A stretch of DNA of 64,000 nucleotides from Nocardia huaxiensis (lineage in GTDB: Bacteria > Actinomycetota > Actinomycetes > Mycobacteriales > Mycobacteriaceae), in assembly GCF_013744875.1 (NCBI RefSeq), contig NZ_CP059399.1, forward strand, positions 5,704,001-5,768,000, in the 5' to 3' direction. Made by a program: the position numbers and the translations under genes. Shown piece after piece: positions 53,590-61,191 of this stretch. The notes below the pieces were generated by a model. It was not told the DNA's origin. It was given only the letters and a program-made list of their open reading frames with translations, and ran no database searches. Each line of letters begins with the position of its first letter. Positions within the stretch are counted from its first letter, which is position 1.

Positions 53590-54602
53590 CGCACGTCCGC
53601 TTTCAGCAGTGAGATCAGTTCGGCGACATGCTGATTCGCGACCGGGTAGCCGGGGAAGTAGCAGCATATCCGGTCGGCGAGGTCGCCGAATCGATCGAGG
53701 ATCGCGGCCGCGCACTGTTCGGGGGTGCCGTGCACGGCGAGTGTGGCGAGCATCGTGTCATCGATGTGGTCGGTCATCGCGGCGTACTCGCCGCGCAGCG
53801 ACAGTTCGCGCAGTCGGGGTTGCAGGTCCGACCAGCCCTCGACCTCGAGGACGGGGCGGTAGGCCGGAGTCGACGCATAGAAGGCCAGCAGGCTCCGCAC
53901 TCCTGTTGCCGCGGCGGCCAATTCGGCCTCCGTGCGGCCGACTCCGACAATGACCTGGGGGTAGAGCCGCAGATCCGCGGGGGTTCGCCCGGCCCGCTCC
54001 AGCCCCTCGGTCACGGCGGGCAGGGTCCGCTCGCGCACGTGCCGGGCGCTGTTGAACGGCATCAGCAACAAGCCGTCGGCGACCTCGGCGGCGGCGCGGG
54101 TCATTCGCGGGCCGAGCGCGCCCAGACACACCTGCGGCGGGCCATAGGGATTCGGGCCCGGATCGAACATCGGCGGCATGAGGGTGTGGGTGGTGAATCG
54201 GCCGCGGAAGCCGAGCGGGGCGTGGCCCTCCCAGGCGGCGAAGATCGCCTTGACCGCCGAGACGATCTCCCGCATGCGGGCGGCGGGCTCGGACCACGGT
54301 GTGCCGTAACGCTTCTCGATGTGGGCGCGGACCTGCGAGCCCAGCCCCAAGCGGAATCTGCCGTGGCTCAATGTCTGCAGGTCGTAGGCCATATGGGCCA
54401 GATGCAGCGGGCTGCGGGGCAGGGCCACCGCGATATTGGTCATCAGATCGGCCCGCACCGCCTCGGCGGCCAGTGCCAGGGGCAGGAATACGTCGTGCGG
54501 GCCCTCGAAGGTGAACAGGCCCTCCGCGCCGAGTTCCACCAGCTCCCGTGCGCGGGAAGCGGTTTCGGGGAGAGCGCCGTCCAACTGCACGTCCACCTTC
54601 AT
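53586..54602 (-). CDS. F420-dependent LLM-class oxidoreductase (TIGR03617-like)
   Basis: 338 residues. Luciferase-like TIM barrel beginning KVDVQLDGALPETASRA, with GLFTFEGPHDVFLPLALAAE, IAVALPRSPLHLAHMAYDLQ, GRFRLGLGSQVRAHIEKRYG and RICCYFPGYPV. This matches the TIGR03617 subfamily, thought to use coenzyme F420. Start overlaps the P450 stop by 4 nt (ATGA). F420 enzymes often reduce or oxidise hindered ketones or enones, which would fit steroid or terpenoid processing next to the P450; that is inference. Confidence 0.88.
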   Translation of the reverse strand: MKVDVQLDGALPETASRARELVELGAEGLFTFEGPHDVFLPLALAAEAVRADLMTNIAVALPRSPLHLAHMAYDLQTLSHGRFRLGLGSQVRAHIEKRYGTPWSEPAARMREIVSAVKAIFAAWEGHAPLGFRGRFTTHTLMPPMFDPGPNPYGPPQVCLGALGPRMTRAAAEVADGLLLMPFNSARHVRERTLPAVTEGLERAGRTPADLRLYPQVIVGVGRTEAELAAAATGVRSLLAFYASTPAYRPVLEVEGWSDLQPRLRELSLRGEYAAMTDHIDDTMLATLAVHGTPEQCAAAILDRFGDLADRICCYFPGYPVANQHVAELISLLKADVR

Positions 54603-55861
54603 CGGCGATCCCGCGGGCAACCGTGGTAGTCCACCTGGAATTCCTTGACCCCGTTCAACCATCCGGAGTGCAGTCGCCGCGGATCGCCCAGCCTCGCGAT
54701 ATCGGGCAGGTGGTCGGCGATCGCCTCGAAGATCAACTCGATCTCCAGCCGGGCCAGATTCGCGCCGACGCAGAAGTGCGCGCCCGTGCCGCCGAACGCC
54801 AAGTGCGGGTTCGGATCTCGGCGGATATCGAAGACCTCCGGATTCTCGAAGACTTCCTCGTCGAAGTTCGCCGAGCGATACAGCATCACCACCCGCTGCC
54901 CCTTCCGGATCCGCACACCGCCCAGCTCGGTGTCGCGAAGTGCGGTGCGCTGGAACGAATTCACCGGCGTCGCCCATCGAATGATCTCATCCGCGGCGGT
55001 GGCGGGCCGCTGCTTCTTGAACAGCTCCCACTGCTCGGGATGCTCCAGGAACGCGATCATGCCGTGCGTGATGGCATTGCGGGTCGTCTCATTGCCCGCC
55101 ACGGCCAGCAGCATGACGAAGAAGCCGAACTCCTCGGAGGTCAGCGCCTCGCCGTCGACGTCGGCGTGCACCAGCTCGCTCACGATATCGCCTGCGGGAC
55201 AGCGCTTTCGCGCCTCCGCCAGCTGCCAGGCGTACCCGAGCACCTGGGTCGAGGCGGCCACCTGATCGATGTGCGCGAACTCCGGATCGTCGTAACCGGT
55301 CATCTCATTGGACCACTGGAAGACCTTCCCCCGATCCTGCTGCGGTATTCCGATCAACTCCGCGATGGCCTGCAATGGCAGCTCACACGCCACCTGCGTG
55401 ACAAAGTCACCGGTTCCGAGCTCCCCCGCGGTTTCGACGATGGCCCGCGCCCGCGCCGACAGCTCGGCCCGCAGCCCGTTGATCGCACGCGGCGTGAACC
55501 CCTTCGAGATCAGCCGCCGCATCCGCGTGTGCTCCGGCGCATCCATATTGATGAGTGAAAGCCGCTGCACCTCAACCTGTTCCCGCGCGATCCCGTCATG
55601 GAAGCGCGGGATGGCCGTGTTCTCGAAGCTGGAGAACACCTCACTTCGCCGCGACACCTCCTTGACGTCCGCATGTCTGCTCACCACCCAGAAGCCGTCG
55701 TCCGCGAAGCCGCCCACCGCGGGATCCTGCGCGTTCCACCAGATCGGCGCGGCCCGCCGCAGGACCGCCAACTCCTCCCCCGGCACCCGCCGAGCCCACA
55801 GCTCCGGATCGGTGACATCGAAACCCTCGGGCAGTCCAGCAACCGCGTTCCGACCAAGCAT
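54599..55861 (-). CDS. cyp125: CYP125-family cytochrome P450
   Basis: 420 residues. Close to mycobacterial CYP125 along its length as remembered: AAPIWWNAQDPAVGGFADDGFW, IPRFHDGIAREQVEVQRLS, NMDAPEHTRMRRLISKGFTPRA, DFVTQVACELPLQAIA, GFFVMLLAVAGNETTRN (I-helix, ~255), ExxR as EIIR ~294, and heme loop FGGTGAHFCVGANLAR ~357. CYP125 hydroxylates the terminal side-chain methyl of cholesterol and cholestenone. The ATG at 55861 has GAGGAG 8 nt upstream; the GTG at 55867 lies too close to that site. It leads the operon with the F420 enzyme and the hydratase. Confidence 0.85.
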   Translation of the reverse strand: MLGRNAVAGLPEGFDVTDPELWARRVPGEELAVLRRAAPIWWNAQDPAVGGFADDGFWVVSRHADVKEVSRRSEVFSSFENTAIPRFHDGIAREQVEVQRLSLINMDAPEHTRMRRLISKGFTPRAINGLRAELSARARAIVETAGELGTGDFVTQVACELPLQAIAELIGIPQQDRGKVFQWSNEMTGYDDPEFAHIDQVAASTQVLGYAWQLAEARKRCPAGDIVSELVHADVDGEALTSEEFGFFVMLLAVAGNETTRNAITHGMIAFLEHPEQWELFKKQRPATAADEIIRWATPVNSFQRTALRDTELGGVRIRKGQRVVMLYRSANFDEEVFENPEVFDIRRDPNPHLAFGGTGAHFCVGANLARLEIELIFEAIADHLPDIARLGDPRRLHSGWLNGVKEFQVDYHGCPRDRR

Positions 55862-55919
55862 GCGCACACTCCTCGAGACCGGGTGCCGTCATTGCCGCCG
55901 ACCACACCCGCCGCTATAA

Positions 55920-55939
55920 GTTATGTAACGACATATAAC
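55920..55939. promoter_or_regulatory. Nested inverted repeat between CYP125-type and TetR genes
   Basis: GTTAT...ATAAC (outer 5-bp arms) enclosing TATGT-AACG-ACATA (55922-55935) in an AT-rich patch, 59 bp before the P450 ATG. It looks like a dimer operator for the divergent TetR at 56035. It does not fit the KstR or KstR2 consensus of cholesterol genes as I know them. Confidence 0.55.
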
Positions 55940-56034
55940 GTAATTCCACCCAGTTAGGAAGGGGTCATCCCATCAACCGGCTCGACAGCGCACGCAAACC
56001 CACTCCGCCCGAACCGAATTCACCCCCCGCTACC

Positions 56035-56634
56035 ATGACCCCGGTGACCCCCGAGCCCCGCCAGCGCCCCGGCCGCCCCCGCGACACCGACAAGGACCTC
56101 GCCGTCCTGGTGGCGGCCCGCAAACTCCTGGCCGAGGTCGGCTACGAGCAAACCACCATCACCGCCATCGCGCGCCGCGCCGGCGTCAACGCCCCCGCCA
56201 TCTACCGCCGCTGGCCCACCCGCCACGCCCTGCTCGAGGAAGCGGTCCACGGCCCCGGCGCCCACCCCCTCCCCGAACCCACCGGCAACCTGCGAGCCGA
56301 CCTGCACACCTGGACCCGAATCTTCCTCGCCCGCGCCGCCAGCCCCGCCGCCCGGGTAGGCGTCCCCGGCCTGCTGGCCGACTCCCACACCGAAGAAGCC
56401 CGCCGCCGCCTGCTGGCCATCGGCGCCCCCGTCCGCAAGGCCTTCACCGACCTCCTCACCCACGCCGTCGACACCGGCCAGATCCCCCCGGGCGCCGACC
56501 CCGAGGTCCTCTTCGAAATCCTCTCCGGCACAACAACCTTCCACGCCCTCGTCCGAGCCGGCACCCCCACCGACACCTTCACCGACGCCCTGGCCGACGC
56601 CCTCTACACCCTGGCCCGCCACCCGAATCCGTAA
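56035..56634 (+). CDS. TetR-family regulator, divergent from the CYP125 operon
   Basis: 199 residues. Basic N-terminus RQRPGRPRDTDKD, HTH TTITAIARRAGVNAPAIYRRWPTRHAL, and a C-terminal domain of the TetR_C_11-like type (LARAASPAARVGVPGLLADSHTEEARRRLLAI...). Codon use is extremely C-rich compared with its neighbours. Divergent from the P450 operon and a candidate ligand for the repeat at 55920. Its last 56 bp overlap the convergent glycohydrolase gene. Confidence 0.9.
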   Translation: MTPVTPEPRQRPGRPRDTDKDLAVLVAARKLLAEVGYEQTTITAIARRAGVNAPAIYRRWPTRHALLEEAVHGPGAHPLPEPTGNLRADLHTWTRIFLARAASPAARVGVPGLLADSHTEEARRRLLAIGAPVRKAFTDLLTHAVDTGQIPPGADPEVLFEILSGTTTFHALVRAGTPTDTFTDALADALYTLARHPNP

Positions 56635-57520
56635 CGTCCGCGAGCGCGCGCACCCAATCAGGCAGCGGCTCACAGCTTTCGAGCCAGTCGCGAGGTGCGC
56701 CCTCAGGAACCGAACGGGCACCGATGATCCCGCCGATGATCGCGCAGGTGGTGTCTTGGTCGCCACCGGCGGCGGCCGCCGTCCAGCACGCTTCGGCGAA
56801 GTCATGGCCGTGATGAGCCACCACCCACAGGGTGAACGGCACCGTATCCAAGGCCGAGGTGTCGTGTCCGACGCCCAATACCTGTGCCGCCGTATCGGAA
56901 TCGGCGATGGTTCGCGCATGCTCGATACTGGTGCGAACCGGTCCGGCTGGGATGTGCGCGGCGACCATATCGAGAAATCGGCGCCCGTCCACCCGAGGTT
57001 CACGCGTGGAAATGGCCGTGGCGACGGCCACCGCGATCGCGCCGGACACGGCGTCCGGGTGCGTGTGGGTTACCAGCGCTGAGGCCGCGGCCTCGACGGC
57101 CACGCGGTCGAGGTCACCCGCGAACCAGGCACCCACCGGCGCTACCCGCATCGCGGCGCCATTGCCCCAGGAACCCCGGCCACCACGCGCCTGCTGGGCG
57201 AGTTCCCGCCAGTGGTAACCCTTCTGACGCATCAACCGCAGAATCCGGCTCGTCCCAGGACCATACCGACGGTAGACGTCGTAATGCTCGGCAAACGATC
57301 CCGCCAGCGCACCCTGATCGATCCGGCCGTACGCACCGAGGATCGCGAAAATCGAGCACGCCATCTGCGTGTCATCGGTCCACAGCCACGGGCCGGGCAG
57401 CAATTTCCGCTCCCGCAGCGCACCGTGATTCATCGCATCGTCGAAACACGCCCCGAACGCATCCCCCACCGCCAAACCGCGCAGCGAAGCCAGTGCACGC
57501 GAACGACTCTCGAAACTCAT
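56579..57520 (-). CDS. ADP-ribosylglycohydrolase family protein
   Basis: 313 residues, DraG/ARH fold: GLAVGDAFGACFDD, the Mg-binding WTDDTQMACSIFAI, GNGAAMRVAPVGAW and the C-terminal metal pair GGDQDTTCAIIGGIIGAR. These remove ADP-ribose from proteins or act on small ADP-ribosides. No toxin, DraT or macrodomain gene is adjacent, so the target is open. The last ~18 codons overlap the opposite TetR gene and look low-complexity. Confidence 0.9.
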   Translation of the reverse strand: MSFESRSRALASLRGLAVGDAFGACFDDAMNHGALRERKLLPGPWLWTDDTQMACSIFAILGAYGRIDQGALAGSFAEHYDVYRRYGPGTSRILRLMRQKGYHWRELAQQARGGRGSWGNGAAMRVAPVGAWFAGDLDRVAVEAAASALVTHTHPDAVSGAIAVAVATAISTREPRVDGRRFLDMVAAHIPAGPVRTSIEHARTIADSDTAAQVLGVGHDTSALDTVPFTLWVVAHHGHDFAEACWTAAAAGGDQDTTCAIIGGIIGARSVPEGAPRDWLESCEPLPDWVRALADVTDSGGGPGCRGRRPGRR

Positions 57521-57581
57521 CCAGCCAGTCTGTCAGGAAACGCGATCGGCGCCCGACGCGTGGAAGCCGGGAGCTGATCGG

Positions 57582-58025
57582 TTATGTGGCGGAGTCGGGG
57601 AAGGGTTCTACTCCTACAGTGTGGTGGACGTAGTCGGGTTCGATGAGGACGATTACTCGGGTTTCGTCGGGGAGGAGCCAGGGGTAGGTTTCTACGCCGA
57701 GGTATTTCCGGGTCAGGCGGTCCATACCGTGGACGGCTTGCTCGCCCTCGATGAAGCCGACGGCGCGGCCGCGGATTTCCATGCGGGCGTAGGGGTTTTC
57801 GGGGTCGAAGGCGCACAGTGACAGGCGGGGGTCGCGGCGCAGGTTGCGGTCCTTGATGCGGCCCACCGAGGTGTTGACGACGATGTGTTCCACGCCGTCT
57901 ATGGTTTCCAGGTCTGCCCACATGGGGGTGAGTTGTGGTTGGCCGCTGGGGTTGAGGGTGGCCAGGACCCAGAAGCGGGGTTCGGTCAGCCATTCCCGTG
58001 CTGTCGCATCGAGTTTCGTGGCCAT
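57582..58025 (-). CDS. PPOX-class F420-dependent oxidoreductase
   Basis: 147 residues, split-barrel flavin/F420-binding fold. FWVLATLNPSGQPQLTPMWADL and NTSVGRIKDRNLRRDPRLSLCAFDPENPYARMEIRGRA are the family core. GGAGG lies 6 nt before the ATG at 58025. Members reduce small quinone-like compounds or biliverdin with F420H2. It is one of two probable F420 enzymes in the window. Confidence 0.9.
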   Translation of the reverse strand: MATKLDATAREWLTEPRFWVLATLNPSGQPQLTPMWADLETIDGVEHIVVNTSVGRIKDRNLRRDPRLSLCAFDPENPYARMEIRGRAVGFIEGEQAVHGMDRLTRKYLGVETYPWLLPDETRVIVLIEPDYVHHTVGVEPFPDSAT

Positions 58026-58166
58026 GTGGTTCCTCCGGGGTACGTCGCGGCGGCGCCGGGTTCGGCGGCGCGCGGACACCATCTTGCCCGGATCGACGGG
58101 CGCACAACGCCTTCGCCGAGAGCGTGTCGGTCAGCCGGGCTAGCTGCCATGGCCCGCGGACAAGGC

Positions 58167-58202
58167 CGGGTGGGCCCGGAAGCATGCAACCGGGCCCACC
58201 CG
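58167..58202. terminator. Long GC hairpin after hsp20
   Basis: Perfect 13-bp stem (CGGGTGGGCCCGG / CCGGGCCCACCCG) with a 10-nt loop that contains GCATGC. It lies 132 bp beyond the Hsp20 stop on the minus strand and upstream of the PPOX gene, so it should end the Hsp20 transcript. The rest of the 309-bp gap (58026-58334) shows no gene. Confidence 0.78.
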
Positions 58203-58334
58203 TGGACAAAGGGACCGACAGAGAACGTTTCAGGTGTTCCGCTGCGGTGCGGAGACGGCCCGCACCGCGCGGGAAGTGTTGTGTGCGAACGAGATAGGGG
58301 CATCACCTCGCTTTCCCGATCGGGGCGCGGGCGG

Positions 58335-58757
58335 TCAGGCGTCGATGGCCTGGCGTTCGTGGTCGCGCCGGGTGATCTCGATCTTGCGGGGCTTGGCGCG
58401 TTCCGCGATGGGAACGGTCAATCGCAGGACGCCGTCGTGGTAGTCCGCGCGAATCGCGTCGGTGTCGAGATTCTCGCCCAGGAACAGCTGGCGGCTGAAG
58501 ACACCGCGGGTGCGTTCCGCGGCGATCATCGACCGGCCCGGATCCAGTTCGGCGCGGGAGGCGCGCACGGTCACGACATTGCGTTCGATGTCCAGATCCA
58601 GGGAACTCGGGTCGATGCCCGGGAGATCGAACTCCACGTAGAACTCGTCACCCTCGCGCCAGGCGTCCATCGGCATGACCGCCGGGCGGGCGGGGGTGCC
58701 GAAGACCTGCTGCGTCAGACGATCCAGGTCGCGGAAGGGATCCGTGCGCATCAACAT
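58335..58757 (-). CDS. Hsp20/alpha-crystallin small heat-shock protein
   Basis: 140 residues. N-terminal [20 protein letters not shown], alpha-crystallin domain [29 protein letters not shown] through [25 protein letters not shown], and a short tail. ATP-independent holdase that forms oligomers and keeps unfolding proteins soluble. The ATG at 58757 has GGAGG 8 nt upstream. Divergent from a MerR gene across a promoter region with two operator-like elements. Confidence 0.95.
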   Translation of the reverse strand: MLMRTDPFRDLDRLTQQVFGTPARPAVMPMDAWREGDEFYVEFDLPGIDPSSLDLDIERNVVTVRASRAELDPGRSMIAAERTRGVFSRQLFLGENLDTDAIRADYHDGVLRLTVPIAERAKPRKIEITRRDHERQAIDA

Positions 58758-58804
58758 GGTCGCCACCTCCAGTTCACTCCATTCTCGATCGAGGCGTTCA
58801 GATA

Positions 58805-58826
58805 ATCTCTGTCATCTGACAGAGAT
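58805..58826. promoter_or_regulatory. Perfect 22-bp palindrome, hsp20/MerR region
   Basis: Arms ATCTCTGTCA / TGACAGAGAT (10 bp each, perfect) around a 2-nt centre, 48 bp before the Hsp20 ATG. On the hsp20 strand it is followed by TTATCT, a possible -10 box, so the palindrome would sit in the promoter, as MerR operators do. The adjacent MerR protein is the likely ligand. Confidence 0.75.
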
Positions 58827-58830
58827 ATTT

Positions 58831-58857
58831 TTAGCACTCGACATAGGAGAGTGCAAG
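58831..58857. promoter_or_regulatory. CIRCE-like element (HrcA operator)
   Basis: TTAGCACTC-N9-GAGTGCAAG matches the CIRCE consensus TTAGCACTC-N9-GAGTGCTAA at 16 of 18 arm positions with the exact 9-nt spacer. CIRCE is the binding site of the heat-shock repressor HrcA, normally before groESL or dnaK operons. Here it lies between hsp20 and the MerR gene. Confidence 0.8.
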
Positions 58858-58901
58858 ACCGGGAGTGAGCTAATCTTCGATCGGGGACATCGAGGAGTGG
58901 G

Positions 58902-59252
58902 ATGGATTCGAATCGGCACAACCATCTGCCCGGCTCGGCGCAGGCGGTCTACGCGATCTCGGTGGCGGCCGAGCTGAGCGGTCTCGCGGTGCAGACCCTG
59001 CGGCTCTACGAACAGCACGGGCTGATCACCCCGGCCCGCAGCCCGGGCGGCACCCGCCGCTACAGCGGCGACGATCTCGCCCGCCTGGCACGCATCACCG
59101 CCCTGTCCGGACAGGGCGTCAACCTCGCCGGAATCGGCCGCATCCTCGACCTCCAGGACGCCAATACCGCCCTGCGCGACACCAATGCCGGTCTCGACGC
59201 CGACAATCGGCGACTGCGCGACGACATCGAACGGCTGCGCGACGGCCGCTGA
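58902..59252 (+). CDS. MerR-family regulator, HspR-like
   Basis: 116 residues. HTH of the MerR type: YAISVAAELSGLAVQTLRLYEQHGLITPARSPGGTRRYSGDDLARL, then a C-terminal heptad helix (LQDANTALRDTNAGLDADNRRLRDDIERL) for dimerisation. This resembles HspR, the repressor of heat-shock operons, though the HspR HAIR box is not seen nearby. GAGGAG lies 4 nt before the ATG. Divergent from hsp20, which it probably regulates. Confidence 0.88.
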   Translation: MDSNRHNHLPGSAQAVYAISVAAELSGLAVQTLRLYEQHGLITPARSPGGTRRYSGDDLARLARITALSGQGVNLAGIGRILDLQDANTALRDTNAGLDADNRRLRDDIERLRDGR

Positions 59253-59295
59253 TCATGGGCGGTGTGCGCGGACACGGTGTGGGTAGCCAGCAACC

Positions 59296-59664
59296 ATGGA
59301 CCAGCCGGGAATGACAGGCACTGCCGTGCGAACCACGGCACGACTGCCGCAACCGTGCGGCGAGATATCGGCGGAAATCACTGACGCGCTGCGCACAACG
59401 CCCGGGACGCGCATTCCGGCCCCGAGCCCCGGCGATCCCTGGGACCGCGACGCACAGCTGGCGCTGCACACGTGTTATGCCCTGCACTATCACGGATTCG
59501 ACGAGGTCGATCCGGGCTGGGAATGGGATCCGGGGCTGCCGGGAGTGCGCGCGGGGCTGGAACGACAGTTCCTGGATGAACTGCGCGCCGCGACCGCGGG
59601 CGGTTCCGATCTCGATGCGGAACTCGAGCAGTTGCTCACCGTCCCGCCGAGGAATCCGGCCTGA
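59296..59664 (+). pseudogene. N-terminal fragment of an iron-containing redox enzyme
   Basis: 122 codons. The stretch QLALHTCYALHYHGFDEVDPGWEWDPGLPGVRAGLERQFLDEL is characteristic of the N-terminal third of heme-oxygenase-like iron-containing redox enzymes (normally about 330-350 residues as I remember). The frame ends after VPPRNPA, and the C-terminal part follows immediately in another frame (59663). The central 150 or more residues are missing, so this is a broken gene. Confidence 0.65.
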
Positions 59665-59804
59665 GCTGTTCTATCGCGAGCACGTGGAGGCCGACGCGGT
59701 CCACGAGCAGCTCATGCGCCGGGGCGTGCTCGGCGACCTATTGGCTCAGGAACCGGAATTGCGGGAATCGGTGGTGCGTGGTCTGGAAGTCGAACTGATC
59801 CACG
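59663..59804 (+). pseudogene. C-terminal fragment of the same redox enzyme
   Basis: Reads ELFYREHVEADAVHEQLMRR, then GVLGDLLAQEPELRESVVRGLEVEL, the usual C-terminal metal-site helix (FY-x-EHVEADAVHE) of heme-oxygenase-like iron redox enzymes. It is in a different frame from the N-terminal fragment and lacks any start. Together with 59296-59664 it shows an internal deletion with frameshift. Confidence 0.65.
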
Positions 59805-60074
59805 GCGATCGACGCACTGTGCCTGCGCGCCCCCGAATTGCTGTCCCGCACAGGGGTTCTGCTCATGGTGCATTCGGCGCTGTGCGGCACCGACCGCACC
59901 CTGCACCGGCTTCGGGACAGCGGGCTCGAGGCCGCGGTGGTCGCCCGCGCACTCATTCCGTTCGGCCCGGTGCTGCGCCGCCGCGCCGGCTGGCTCACCG
60001 CCCGCGGTCTCATCGACCCCGGCCAACGCGACGAGGAATTGGTGGTCATCCGTGCCGACCGACCCCGGAACTGA
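59805..60074 (+). pseudogene. C-terminal fragment of a class I methyltransferase
   Basis: Reads IDALCLRAPELLSRTGVLLM, then VHSALCGTDRTLHRLRDSGLEA, and ends EELVVIRADRPRN. This is the C-terminal third of HemK2/MTQ2-like SAM methyltransferases (LL-x-GGVLL-x-VHS-x-LCG). The SAM-binding N-terminal part, with the D/E-x-G-x-G motif and NPPY, is absent; in its place is the redox-enzyme fragment, which suggests a second deletion. Confidence 0.62.
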
Positions 60075-60207
60075 CCGGCGCACAATCACTTACACCGCCG
60101 ACGGCCGCATCGTGCGCAGTGATCGCTGTGTGGTCGCCCTGTGTCTGTGCCGCCGCTCCGCCCGCTATCCGCTGTGCGATACCAGCCACCGCAAACGCCG
60201 CCGCTGA
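60052..60207 (+). CDS. CDGSH (mitoNEET-like) iron-sulfur protein
   Basis: 51 residues from a GTG at 60052, overlapping the methyltransferase fragment's end by 23 nt. The cluster motif is complete: CLCRRSARYPLCDTSH fits C-x-C-x2-S-x3-P-x-C-D-x-S-H, with Thr replacing the usual Gly of CDGSH. The three Cys and one His would bind a 2Fe-2S cluster. In related genomes this small gene follows the redox enzyme and methyltransferase genes, which are broken here, so it may be the only working member left. Confidence 0.75.
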   Translation: MPTDPGTDRRTITYTADGRIVRSDRCVVALCLCRRSARYPLCDTSHRKRRR

Positions 60208-60330
60208 CCGGTCACACCCGGCCGCACGGATCGACGCCGCCCCGGAACGGAGACCGACGCGGTGCTCGCGGAGCTGTCTGCCTGATTGCCGGGTGCGAGG
60301 CGGCTTCCGGTCGGCTGATATGAATGCCGG

Positions 60331-60714
60331 GTGCCCCGACATCTCTACCTCTGCCCGCTGCGCTGGTCCGACATGGACGCGGAAGGACACGTGCACAATG
60401 CCGTGCACCTGCGCTACCTGGAGGAAACCCGCATCGACCTGTTCCGGTCGCACGGATTCCGCGGCTCGGCCGTCGTAGCCCAGATGGATATCGACTATGT
60501 CGCACCGCTGCGCTACCGCCCGGAGCCGGTCCGCGTCGAAACCTGGGTGACCAAGATCGGCGGATCCTCCTACACCTTCGCGCAGGAGATCCGCGACCAG
60601 GACATGCTCTACTCGACCGCGACCTGCACCATGGTCGCCTTCGACCGTACGACGCAGCGCTCGCGCCCGCTGGAGGACGCCGAACGCCGCATGCTCGAGG
60701 GGCTCGGCCTGTGA
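60331..60714 (+). CDS. Hotdog-fold acyl-CoA thioesterase 1
   Basis: 127 residues, 4HBT-type hotdog: LRWSDMDAEGHVHNAVHLRYLEETRIDLF carries the Asp used by 4-hydroxybenzoyl-CoA thioesterases, and VAPLRYRPEPVRVETWVTKIGGSSYTFAQEI follows. GTG start. It overlaps by 1 nt the second, related thioesterase gene. It hydrolyses acyl- or aryl-CoA thioesters; the chain type is unknown. Confidence 0.9.
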   Translation: MPRHLYLCPLRWSDMDAEGHVHNAVHLRYLEETRIDLFRSHGFRGSAVVAQMDIDYVAPLRYRPEPVRVETWVTKIGGSSYTFAQEIRDQDMLYSTATCTMVAFDRTTQRSRPLEDAERRMLEGLGL

Positions 60715-61100
60715 TGCACAGCTACGACATTCAACTGCGGCGCACCGATATGGACGCCCTCGAACACCTCAACAATGTGGTGTTCGCCCAGTACCTGGAC
60801 GAAGCCCGCGCCGACCTGCTGGCCCGGCACGATTCCGGCGGCGAACCGTGGCGCGTCGTCGTGGCCGGGCAACGCCTCGGCTACCGCACCCCGCTGACCT
60901 TCCGCGCCGAACCCGTCACCGTCACCTCGGCTGTCGAGCGCATCGGCACCACCTCGTTCACCCTGCGCCATGAGGTGCGCGACGCCGACAACGTGTACCT
61001 CTCCGCCATCTCGACCCTGGTCGCGGTGCACGACGGCGCACCCCGCCCGCTCACCGACGCCGAGCGAAAGTATCTGGCGGACCTGACCGTTCGCGAGTGA
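60714..61100 (+). CDS. Hotdog-fold acyl-CoA thioesterase 2
   Basis: 128 residues. LRRTDMDALEHLNNVVFAQYLDEARADLL and FRAEPVTVTSAVERIGTTSFTLRHEV align directly with the preceding protein, so the two are tandem paralogues that probably arose by duplication and may form a hetero-oligomer. ATG overlaps the first stop (TGATG). Confidence 0.9.
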   Translation: MHSYDIQLRRTDMDALEHLNNVVFAQYLDEARADLLARHDSGGEPWRVVVAGQRLGYRTPLTFRAEPVTVTSAVERIGTTSFTLRHEVRDADNVYLSAISTLVAVHDGAPRPLTDAERKYLADLTVRE

Positions 61101-61191
61101 TATCAGTAACGAACTGGCTAATCTCGGTGTCGCCGGGGTATCGAGATCGGGAGACCGCTTAGGGTCGGGCAGGTCAGGGAAGGGGTTCACG

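Noticed and set aside
55862..56034. KstR/KstR2 box upstream of the CYP125-type gene
   Set aside because: The AT-rich inverted repeat lacks the spacing and bases of either consensus as I know them; a local TetR site is more likely.
58758..58901. HspR HAIR box (CTTGAGT-N7-ACTCAAG)
   Set aside because: Not present on either strand; the repeats seen fit CIRCE and a different palindrome.
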